Assembly (NCBI GenBank): GCA_963575645.1
Contig: OY754466.1
Location: 35,434,001 to 35,498,000 of the forward strand
Direction of reading: 5' to 3'
DNA length: 64,000 bases
Origin: Xanthostigma xanthostigma
Lineage: Eukaryota > Arthropoda > Insecta > Raphidioptera > Raphidiidae
The position numbers were made by a program, and so were the translations under genes. The notes beneath the pieces are model-generated. The model was not told the origin of the DNA, did no database searches, and saw only the letters and a program-made list of their open reading frames with translations. Below, in pieces: positions 55,299-64,000 of the stretch (position 1 is the stretch's first letter; each line of letters begins with the position of its first letter).

Positions 55299-55495
55299 AC
55301 TTTTTTAAAACAATGGTTTTCTTTTAAAACTAAACTGTACTAAAAAGTTGAAATATTTTTTTTAGTGCTTATAAGTTATTCAGAATAATATGTGTAAAAT
55401 GATAACCATCGCTTATAAAAATAGCAACAGTAATATTTTATGGGCGCACAATTATTTTCTTTTTACTGGAAAAAAAATATTTAATCAAATCTTTG

Positions 55496-55555
55496 ATTAA
55501 CGTCTGATTAGAACTCTTCAATCATTTTCGATAATTTTATTTATTGAAGAAATAT
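55496..55555. repeat. Penelope-like fragment
   Basis: TTTGATTAACGTCTGATTAG then GAACTCTTCAATCATTTTCG and ATAATTTTATTTATTGAAG, a short form of the hairpin at 3833-4172. Confidence 0.6.
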
Positions 55556-55600
55556 TTAATACTGTTTAGTGTTTTTGTTTTAACTTTATTGTTATTTTTT

Positions 55601-56300
55601 GACGTGATAACGTCTTATAAATTGATGAATCACCAATATTATGATGAATCACCAATATTATAAATTGATAAAACACCGGCTGCATGTACGAAAAAGTGTA
55701 ACGTAACGTTCCTAACGTTCGTAACGCGTAACGCATAACGCATAACGCGTAGCGTTCCGCCTGACCCTGTGCGTGCTTTTTGCTAATTTCTCGCTCAATT
55801 TAAATCAGATCGGTTTGAAACCAGTCTTAAACGAAAGAGGAGAACATTTTACATAGATTTCGTATAACAGTTTTTTTATACAAATTTATATAGAAAAATA
55901 TTTTATACAAATTTATATAGAAAAATAGCTGTATAAATGCATTGTTGTCTATTGCATGGCGCGCGCGCGACACGGTCGGTCGTCTTTGTTTGCCGTACAT
56001 GGAAATTAGAAAATAACGTATGTCTTGTCTTAACATGAAAACGGCTGCATTTCTAATGTTTATTTTTTGACATTAGTATTTTGTGATTTGCAAAGCCTTC
56101 TAAGTTAACTATTGGAATAACTAATTATTATTAGAACATAATACTTTGTAAGTTGCAAACGTCACTTTTGACATTTCTTATCATTCCGACACCAAGGATA
56201 AGCGGATTGAAACCAAATTTTGGGAGGTTTAGGTTATGTATTACGGAATACGTTATCACGTAAAACTATCGTCCGTAAACCGACTTTACAGACAACCAAT
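55601..56300 (+). mobile_element. Family C element, copy with expanded AACG repeats
   Basis: Very similar to 1391-2052 over its whole length. Differences include extra ATTATGATGAATCACCA, repeated AACGCATAACGC units, and a duplicated TATACAAATTTATATAGAAA. The minus-strand 69-codon frame is not shared by copy 1. Confidence 0.8.
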
Positions 56301-56415
56301 TTTTTTTTTTAAGTATTTCAATTTTATACAATTATATAAGTATTTTTATTATTATTTTACCATACGTTAGACACAAGAAAAACCGTTACCAGCTCTTTCG
56401 TTATTATTAGTAACT

Positions 56416-56530
56416 CGATAACTGTTCCAAGCTGTCTGAGAACGGTAACAAAACCGTCACCGTCTTACGCAGTAGCTAATACGAAACTGTTTATGTTGAT
56501 TTTTGAGCTACTGTGCATGACAGTCTGGCT
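56416..56530. mobile_element. Family K MITE, right end lost
   Basis: AACTGTTCCAAGCTGTCTGA, AACCGTCACCGTCTTACGCA and GAGCTACTGTGCATGACAG match the other family K copies; the final TTGGAAC is missing. Confidence 0.6.
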
Positions 56531-56640
56531 GAAATTTTTTTTACCAAAGATTTAAAAATGAAATTATCAACATTTTGTAAGCTCGCTTATATTATATTTG
56601 AAGTGTGCGATGGCACAAATTATAGCAAATGTGAAACTTT

Positions 56641-56960
56641 ATGTTAAAAACGGGGACAGCGAGTTTTAATAGTTACATGAGCAATAATGTCACCACGCAC
56701 GAGAGACATATTATAGTATTTTTTGCACGTATCCTCTACAAAATAACTGATTTTTAAGTGTTTAAAAAATTGACAATAAATTTTGAGCAAACTTACTGCC
56801 AATTGTAGGCTGCGTTTGATTTTCATACGTTTATTGTATACGGCTACATTTCGAGTTTCTCTTGTTTTACTTTACGCACTAGTTCGAAATGGGTCATTTT
56901 ACAACCACTAGACAGGCATGAAAATCAGCTATTTTTTATAGGAGGTCGTGCAAATAATGT
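56641..56960. mobile_element. Family G element, short copy
   Basis: The inverted segments TATTTTTTGCACGTATCCTC (56717-56757) and GGAGGTCGTGCAAATAATG (56920-56959) match the ends of 25963-28801 and 10140-11830. The 60-codon minus frame is not called. Confidence 0.6.
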
Positions 56961-57278
56961 GTATACCTTGTAATATATTATAAATAGGTACGGACATGAT
57001 CACGTAACTTAAAAAGAGACGGTTAGAATTAAATTTCTATAGACGGCAGTTATAGTACTAACAGACGCTCGAACTTGGTTCGAAGCGGACAGCGGATCTG
57101 GTCCGCTCCGTACCAAATCTGTTCGTCTGTAGAGTAGTCTGCGTGTCCGCCCGGTTCGATGGGATGCACGTCGTACTTGGTCCGGTCCGGTACAATATCC
57201 GAGCGTGTGTATAGCAGTACGACGGACTTGATACATATAAAAGTATAACAACGTCATTGTAATTCAAAACGTTGTGCA

Positions 57279-57655
57279 CAATGCCGGATTTAGAGGTCTG
57301 GAGGCCTCGGGGCAACAAAGGAGTGGAGGCCCCCTGGCCCCAAATTATTTTCCAAATAAAATGGACAATTTTTTTCAGTCGATTTTTCCAATAAATAATT
57401 TATTGTGAAACCAAGTATAGATTCTTTTATTATTTAACAAACATATAAATATAATCAGAAACAAGAATTATCTAAAAATTAAATTTTAGCATTAACGAAC
57501 AGAACTTTCCGAACTGAAATCCAGTTCCCGAAATAAATCACTTTCAATGCTCAGGAAATTTGATTTTTTTTTCCAAAGTCTCTATTGTGGGGGTCCCTCT
57601 TTTGTGGTGGCCCCGGGGCTGTAGCCCCGGTTGCCCTCCCCTAAATACGGCCCTG
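57279..57655. mobile_element. hAT MITE with perfect 8-bp duplication, inside Harbinger
   Basis: The ends CAATGCCGGATTTAGAGG and inverted CAGGGCCGTATTTAGGGG are flanked by GTTGTGCA (57271-57278, 57656-57663). GGCCTC/GGGGCC-rich subterminal sequence is present. It cuts the transposase relic, so it is younger than the Harbinger element. Confidence 0.9.
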
Positions 57656-57984
57656 GTTGTGCAACATGACAGAAATTTTGACAGAACACGAAGTTCTTGG
57701 TGGAGTATTGGTATTATAAAAATATTTCTCATGTTTGTGGGATCTATCAGATAAGTTATATTGTAACAGAGAAGCGCGTAACAACGCTCTAGAAATTCTT
57801 CGAGAGTGTTATTCAAAATATGATCTTCGCTATCAAGCGATTTTATTAACTTCATATGACTAAATTCATCGCGATCTTTCAAATAGAATTTTGCCCACTT
57901 CTTTCTTTTCTTCCTTGTTGTTTGTGGCGGCATTAACGTTGCCGCTAGAACAATCGCAATTTTCGCGCGCTTAATCATAGGCAT
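57656..57984 (-). pseudogene. Harbinger-type transposase N-terminal relic
   Basis: The minus-strand frame opens at 57984. It reads RKKRKKWAKFYLKDRDEFSH, then TLEEFLERCYALLCYNITYL, then NMRNIFIIPILHQELRVLSK. The W-x(2)-x-(L/F)-x(3)-R start, the F-x-x-L-L-like segment and the T-N-M-R-x-x-I-P...L-x-x-L-x-F-L block follow the order of PIF/Harbinger (HARBI1-like) transposases. The usual Y-F-R-M is degenerate. The frame is cut by the hAT MITE at 57655, so the DDE nuclease part is missing. The last 35 residues of the apparent 146-codon frame derive from the hAT element. Non-functional; it identifies its host element. Confidence 0.75.
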
Positions 57985-58104
57985 GATTACGCAACTGTGT
58001 ACACAAGGAGACTGACAGATCCGGTCGTCTGTTGCAAGCAGCGGACTTGATCCGCCGTACCATGTCTGTTGTCGGACCGGACCAAGTTCGAGCGTCTGTT
58101 AGTT

Positions 58105-58552
58105 CTATTAGTGAGGTAATGAGGCAGACTCAATTAGGTTAGGCTGGCATCAACTGAGGTGTTATTAGATTTACATCATAACGGACAAATCAATAGTTTA
58201 TTTCTTGATTAACGTTAAGTGACTATGCAAGCAGCATATTACGTAAAGCTTTATGCAATTATTATGTCGTTTAATAAAGTTAAAAATGCTGTTTATGCTA
58301 TTTTATTATCAAATTAAACAACAGTTTTTACAAACTTTTATACGTAGTATGTTTAGGTCTAATGTTACAATCAAAGTAAAGTTTTCAATTTGTTATTGAA
58401 AATATATTAAATTTGAAATTATGAATTGATGCTGGAACCAATTAAAATTAATTAAATTTTAAATGATTGAAGCTGGTCTTTAATTACTTGAGTTGCTTCG
58501 TTTTACTTCAAACTAAAGATAAGAATTGTTCATATCAAATATATTTTTTTCA
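58105..58552. other. No recognised feature
   Basis: AT-rich, no frame of note. Confidence 0.4.
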
Positions 58553-58680
58553 AATCTTTGATTAACGTCTGACTACTCTTCAGTAAATAAAATTATCGAC
58601 CAATTTTTCAGACAATATTTTAACACAAATTATACAATTACAATTCAATTAATTGACGTTTCGATATCCCTATTAATTTT
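58553..58680. repeat. Penelope-like fragment
   Basis: AATCTTTGATTAACGTCTGA through GACCAATTTTTCAGACAATA matches the left arm of 3833-4172. It continues to GACGTTTCGATATCCC, so the GAAAC side (inverted) is kept but the CTGAAGA box is absent. Confidence 0.6.
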
Positions 58681-59600
58681 ATGATCACGTTCAAATTTAT
58701 TGTCATTAGTTATGACATTATGTTTATCAGGAAGTAATTTTATTGAAATATATTTTTTAATAACTACAGCCAATTTCAAAAGTATATTTATTGATTCACA
58801 TTGTATTCACTTTTATCATTAGCAAAAAATATATTTTCTTTCATTTCTTTTTAAATATGGAAGGGAAGTTTGTTTTTTTAACGATTTTATCTCTGGTGTT
58901 TTTAATTTGATGATTCAAACAATGATATAACAGAGCAAATCTTCGAATTCTTTTTAAATTAAAGAAAAATCTTTTAAAGTTAAATCGTGATATTTGAATT
59001 TATTTATCTACCTCTGCATTTGAATTTCAGAATACCTACTTATTTTAGCTCTTGAAATTTCATTAGCAATAGAACATTTTTAACTTTCTTCATAAATAAA
59101 CATAAGATTCTGAATTGCGTTTTTAACACGTTAGGAGGGCTTGAAGAACACTTCAACGGAGTTGGTCCATCTCTTGTTCGTGACAACGATTGAAAGGCTC
59201 TTTATCTTAAATGTTCACTTCGAGAATAATCTACTTAAATCGCTTTTAAATTCATAGCTTTACAACAATGTAGACTTCTATAGTAAAATTGTCGTTAGAA
59301 GACCGTGACGTCAGACAATGTCATTTTGTTTACAGAAGCATGCAGATAATTAAAAAAAAATAAGAGAAATATCTAATTAGTATACAGAGGTGTGTACAGG
59401 TGTGAACTGAAACAAATGTTTGTAATTTTTAAAATGTCAATTATTTTTTTTATAAAAATGATTTAACAATAGACATTCTAATTACAAAATTCTACTATTA
59501 CATACTGAAACACATATAAATTAAAATGTTTCTCCAAAGAGAAACAAAATATTACTATTCACAGTCCTTAGCACTGTTGCATATTATGATTGCTTTTATA
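58681..59600. other. No recognised feature
   Basis: Strongly AT-rich sequence. No gene, repeat copy or RNA could be supported. Confidence 0.4.
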
Positions 59601-59604
59601 TATA

Positions 59605-60152
59605 TGTTACGGTCTATACCCGAATTCGGTCAATGACCGAAATAAATGCGCAAAACTAGTTTTGACCAACGAATATTTACCAAACCCGAAATCTTACATT
59701 TAAACGGGTATTGACTGTTATTAAATGAGCAAAACTAGTTTTGCGCATTTTCAATTGGACAAAACTATAGCTCTGTCTATTTTTGAACGAACAATACTAG
59801 TTCTGCTTGTTTCATTCAATCAACGTCCGAACCCGAATAAAAGTTGAATTAAAACCTCTGTCTGCTAAACAATACAAAAGAATAAATCACTTTGATATAA
59901 TAAGTATCGTTGATGTGGAAAAGTTAATTAAAAAACGCAAAGAAGATTTCTATGCCATACTAGTATTGTCCGTTCAGAAATGGACAGAACTAGTTTTGTC
60001 CAATTGAAAATGCGCAAAACTAGTTTTGCTCATTTATAACACTCAATACCCGTTTAAATGTAAGATTTCGGTTTTGGCCAATATTCGTTGGTCAAAACTA
60101 GTTTTGCGCATTTATTTCGGTCATTGACCGAATTCGGGTATAGACCGTAACA
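59605..60152. mobile_element. Foldback with TGTTACGG ends and TATA duplication, Ginger-like
   Basis: Arms of about 190 bp begin TGTTACGGTCTATACCCGAA and are flanked by TATA (59601-59604, 60153-60156). The palindrome AAAACTAGTTTT recurs at least four times. The about 160-bp centre is open on the plus strand (59807-60007) with KPLSAKQYKRINHFDI, which resembles the segment before the zinc-binding region of KRBA2/Ginger-type integrases. TG ends, 4-bp duplication and this peptide agree. No catalytic domain is present. Confidence 0.65.
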
Positions 60153-60241
60153 TATACACAACTAATAGGTAGGTAATGTTTGGGGTCATAGTCCTTAATA
60201 AAAACAAAATAAATCTTTTAAACACATCAAAGTTTATATTA

Positions 60242-60396
60242 GGTTTGTTCCAAGCAGCCAGCAGACGGCTTCGAAACCGTCACCGTCATGCGCAGATAGC
60301 TAAAGCGTGTTCCAAAACCGATACAATAGTTTCGTTTTAGCTACTGCGCATGCGGGTGACAGTTTCGTTACTGTTTGGTGCCTGCTTGGAACAAAC
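60242..60396. mobile_element. Family K MITE, complete, TTA duplication
   Basis: The ends GGTTTGTTCCAAGCAG and inverted GTTTGTTCCAAGCAGG are flanked by TTA (60239-60241, 60397-60399). 155 bp, with TAGCTACTGCGCATGC in the middle. The size and TTA fit a Harbinger-derived MITE. Confidence 0.8.
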
Positions 60397-60772
60397 TTAT
60401 TACGTATAAACTTTGCCAGACCTAGGTCTGGTTGAAAGTGTGAAGGGAAGATGATTTTTATTATTTTTCTTGTAATTTGATGTTCTTCTTAAAATCAGAT
60501 TCTTTTCAAAATCACCAGATTTCATGGATTTTTTAAAATATTTCATTAATCTTACAACAATCTCCATAATTTCAAAACATTGCGGAATGAACTTAAAATT
60601 GTTTTACAAGAGATCGCAAATCGGTCGATCGATGATAATAGGGCAGGTTTACATTTCTATAACAAACGGATCGATTTCAGTTAACAGCGCAAAACGATCG
60701 AACGCAAACCGGCCGATACCTCGATAATCGGACATCTCCGAACACTGATGAAGGTAAAATTCTAAAAAAATA
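60397..60772. other. No recognised feature
   Basis: A 67-codon frame (60524-60727) has no motif. CGATCG-type strings near 60620-60710. Confidence 0.35.
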
Positions 60773-60775
60773 TTA

Positions 60776-61225
60776 GGGTCGCTGCACACAAAGCTGGTTT
60801 TGCCCCTAAATTTAGCGGCTAGATTTCAATCGTACAGTGGCGCTGGATTTCGTGATGGATTTTATGTGTTCGCTTCACTCGATGCGTGTTTTGAAGCTGG
60901 CTTTGTAGATGGGTTTGGTGCGCGCGTAGTGACAGTTCGAATGTTAGCAAAAGTGAACGTTTATTGCCTCTGGACAGAACACACACCATGACGCCATGTT
61001 TGTGGGGATTTACCCATGTCGCACACGTGACAAGATACTGTTTTCTGATTGATTCCTGCTCAAAAGCAGAGAATCAAGATCGAAAAATATCCTCGGTGCT
61101 AATTTTGAAAACCAACTTGTTATAAACAAGCTCGCGTGCCCGCATCGACGTCATTTTCATTCTCGCAGTCAGTACAAGTCCCAGCAGTAATTCCAGCGAC
61201 AAAATCAGCCTCGTGCCAGCGTCTT
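60776..61225. mobile_element. Family A Harbinger-like MITE
   Basis: The left end TCGCTGCACACAAAGCTGG and inverted right end are flanked by TTA (60773-60775, 61226-61228). It is well aligned to 8284-8737 in the middle. Confidence 0.8.
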
Positions 61226-61680
61226 TTAGTTGATTTCATTTAAAGTTAACGTCTGCTGCTTTGTAATATTGACTATGATGAGTAAATCAGTGAGTTAGAG
61301 TACAGTCAGTTTGTATGTGTAGTCATAAGTAGCTTTCTGTCTACCTTTGAAGTGCCGAGAGCTTTAGAGTGACGCAGAAGTAATTAATATTTCATTTCTA
61401 AAACTTCTGACGTTGATAGTTGAAGGCAGACACGAATGTAGAAATAAACTATAAGAACATTGTGTTTCTTTGTCTCAGGCCGACTCGGTAACTGTTTTTT
61501 AATTTAATTTAAACAGATAAATTTTGGAATCATTTTTAATACAGTTGGTGTCATTAAAAAATTATTGCTGAAACCACTCATATAGCATATGACAACGTAA
61601 TTATATATTTGGAAATGTTTTCCAGTTGTAGAATAGATAGAACCTAATATGACGTTTTTCGTAAACAATAAACATGACTA
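61226..61680. other. No recognised feature
   Basis: Unremarkable sequence with no usable open frame. Confidence 0.4.
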
Positions 61681-61681
61681 T

Positions 61682-62478
61682 TAGGGGAAGGTGTGGCAAG
61701 ACGAGGTGGTTAAGGTTTGATGGTGAATAAAACACAGGTTTTTGTAATCAACTAACCAACTTTATTTTTTAAATATTCTTTGCTAATCAGTCTTTTAGTT
61801 TAACAAACAATTAAACATTTATTTAAAGTTTTAAAAATAATAAATCAACAAATACCAAAAAAGTCCTTTCTCCCCTTCTTGCACCACGAGTGGGGCAAGA
61901 CAGGGTACCCCCGAGGGCAAGATGGGGTGCCTAACGACAAACAGGTATCTAAGTATTTATTGGCTAGATAGTGGAGACATATGACTTCATCGTCGTCATC
62001 TATATCGGCACACAAGCAATGAGTCCATTTACCACATACCTACCTGCAGGTTTTGATTTCAAAATTTATGAGGGGCAAGATGTGGTATGGCCCATTTTCC
62101 AAAACCCCAATATGCCCCTTCTTCTTTTACTCAAATGATTTAAAAACTGTCTGAAACGTTATTAAAAAAAGTATTAAATAAAATACGTACCTAAAAATAA
62201 CTAAATTCTGCCTCAGAAACCCTCACTGCTGTCTACGATATTTTATTTAATAACGTTAATGTCACGCGTAATAAAATTTAAAAAATATTAAAAATATCGT
62301 CAAAATGACAGATAGCGCCCTAAGTTTGTCACTCGACCACTCGTTTCGGTGACTCGCCGTATACTGACGGCGGCGCTGGCAGCACGTCTAACGCGTATGC
62401 TAGATTCTGATTGGCGAGTGCGTATCAAGTCCTTACTTCATTTTGCTCCTCGCCCCGTCTTGCCCCACCTTCCCCTAA
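61682..62478. mobile_element. TIR element of the GGGGAAGGTGGGGCAAGA type
   Basis: TAGGGGAAGGTGTGGCAAGA at the left and inverted TAGGGGAAGGTGGGGCAAGA at the right. Repeats of GGCAAGAYGGGGT occur inside (61890-61930, 62070-62120). Such ends are widespread in animal genomes. No transposase frame. A family A MITE begins at its right end. Confidence 0.75.
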
Positions 62479-62934
62479 ATGCGCTGCACACGAGGCTGGA
62501 TTTGCCGCTAGGTTCCTTGCTGGATTCACTACTAGTTTTCTAGCGCTGATTTTCTTAATTGCTATTATGTGCTCGCTTCACACGAGAGGTCTTTACAAGC
62601 TTGTTATGCAGGTAGATTCGGTGCGCGCGCAGTGACAGAACGGTAACAAAAGTGCATGTTTATTGTATCTGAACAGAACACATACTATATGGCAAAGTGT
62701 TTGTTTGTGGGCATTTGTTCAAGTGGCCCACGTGACTATATACCTACTGCTTCCTGATCGTTTCTTGCTCATACCTATAGCAGCGGACCCAGTAAGAAAA
62801 ATAGCCCCTGTTCCAATTTTAATACCTATCTCGTGAGCAAGCGAGCAGTGACGTAATTTCCAGCTTCGTACCCAGCTACCGGCCAGCAGAATTCCAAGCA
62901 GTGTTTCTAACTGCGTTTTTATAGCCGGCGGCCT
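62479..62934. mobile_element. Family A Harbinger-like MITE
   Basis: The left end ATGCGCTGCACACGAGGCTG and right end GGCGGCCT are flanked by TAA (62476-62478, 62935-62937). It inserted exactly at the end of the preceding element. Frames on both strands are family by-products. Confidence 0.8.
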
Positions 62935-62937
62935 TAA

Positions 62938-63450
62938 TTCTCCTGTGAACATCGTGCATTTCATTTTCGTTATTTATGCACGGCCAAAATGAGTTTTAAG
63001 ACCAAGTGAGCTACCCTGTACTGATCGAGAAATCTGCGCACAAGAACCTGTCAGCTAGCTGCTAGCTGATGTACAAATACACATATTTTTCCGTATGTTG
63101 AAAGAACTTTCTTAACTTAAATTTTTTGAAATACATGACTGTAGCAAGCTGTATGAATTATGTATAACATGTCGCAGTGTCGTACGCATGCGCGCCATAC
63201 GTTTATATATCGCCATTAGTTGATGAAGAATAGTTTTTGTAAGGCAGAGAGCCATTCAGAACGATGAACTGCTGCCACTACTCGCTTGTTATTTTATATT
63301 GTAATCCTTATGCATGCTGCATATAAATTGTGTGCATTGTCAGGGGTGCCGAACCAGGTGGCCTTTAGGATGGAAGTAGCAAGCCATTGAACTGCACATC
63401 TTCAGCCCTGGAGGTTTATTCAACCAACTTTTCAGAATGCCCCATATTGA
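62938..63450. other. No recognised feature
   Basis: No gene or repeat copy could be supported. Confidence 0.4.
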
Positions 63451-63782
63451 ATACTAGTCGTTACCCGCGGCTTTGCGCGATTGAGACGAAACACGGATGC
63501 ATTCCTATTATTTGGCATAGATACTCCTTTCTCGACGAAGACCTGATAAATTTTAAAATTGATGACGTCCCGACAAATCTTGAAAATGACACCCATGTTG
63601 ATTTTTAGACTATTTGTATACTAGTCGTTACCCGCGGCTTTACGCGATTGAGACGAAACACGGGTGCATTCCCATTATTTGGCATAGTTACTCCTTTCTC
63701 GACGAAGACCTGATAAATTTTAAAATTGATGACGTTCCGACAAATCTTGAAAATGACACCCATGTTGATTTTTAGACTATTT
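63451..63782. repeat. Tandem duplication, two units of about 166 bp
   Basis: Each unit starts ACTAGTCGTTACCCGCGGCT, continues with GAGACGAAACACGG and ends GACACCCATGTTGATTTTTA. The units differ at only a few positions. The opening phrase resembles the start of common insect Helitron or LINE repeats, so this is probably a duplicated repeat fragment. Confidence 0.85.
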
Positions 63783-64000
63783 ACCTATTTTTACTCTCTG
63801 AAGGGGTTGTTTTTGACAAAGCATGAAACACGTGTTTATTTATTTGTTCAGAGGAGTAATCCTGCGCATTTTCGAATTGATACATCTATCTTATACTTAT
63901 GATTTCTCGATGCAAATTTTGAACTCACGTTACACCCTTTTAGAGGTTTAATTTTCAAAAATATGTTCTTAGCGAATGCCTACGTCATAATAACTATCTG

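Larger units (their letters stand above)
57057..58104 (-). mobile_element. PIF/Harbinger-type element with transposase relic
   Basis: The inverted ends CTAACAGACGCTCGAACTTG (22 bp perfect) continue more loosely with CGGTCCG-rich subterminal repeats. It contains the N-terminal part of a Harbinger-type transposase (57656-57984) and is interrupted by a hAT element (57279-57655). A 3-bp TWA duplication is not clear at the borders. Confidence 0.75.

Noticed and set aside
57544..57984. 146-codon minus-strand frame as one protein
   Set aside because: The last 35 residues come from the inserted hAT MITE. Only the upstream part reads as transposase.

Overview
The window reads as AT-rich, gene-poor nuclear DNA of an insect. 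Abundant short Helitrons that start TC and end CTAG, frequent TAGGTACCTA-like strings and several repeat types typical of Hemiptera and Lepidoptera point that way; I cannot choose between those orders. No intact host protein-coding gene is visible. The only convincing host gene is a tRNA-Trp on the minus strand at 45992-46063. A tRNA-Lys-like pseudogene lies at 23182-23254. All longer open frames are chance readings through repeats or relics of transposable elements.

Layout. 1-2.1 kb: Helitron ends, then a TA-flanked mariner-like element carrying an inverted repeat and a family C element. 2.5-9.5 kb: Harbinger-like MITEs (family A), a hairpin with hammerhead-like motifs inside a palindromic minisatellite, a family F element, a LINE 3' end split by a hAT element, and a hAT element containing a pogo-like MITE. 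10-20 kb: three large foldbacks (10327-11645, 12292-13854, 16871-18423), the last inside a TA-flanked element at 16656-20091. 20-29.6 kb: family D elements, one hosting a 161-bp palindrome with a TATC duplication; minus-strand Helitrons; three hAT elements with 8-bp duplications; a 2.8-kb element with about 110-bp terminal inverted repeats. 30-39.5 kb: mostly unassigned sequence, family A copies, an E element, a Helitron and a locally triplicated hAT end. 39.6-48.5 kb: a hAT carrying a Harbinger fragment, a cluster of three family B elements, Helitrons, the second family F element, tRNA-Trp and a 150-bp satellite. 49-56.3 kb: pogo-related sequence, a Helitron split by the second E element, nested hAT elements and an inverted pair of family C elements. 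57-64 kb: a Harbinger element whose transposase relic is cut by a hAT, a foldback with Ginger-like termini, further MITEs and a tandem duplication.

The window is therefore an archive of nested DNA-transposon insertions. Many have exact target duplications or an empty site readable from another copy in the window, so relative insertion order can be worked out. Families are labelled A to H and K for cross-reference only. Boundaries and similarities come from reading by eye, without database search or alignment software.
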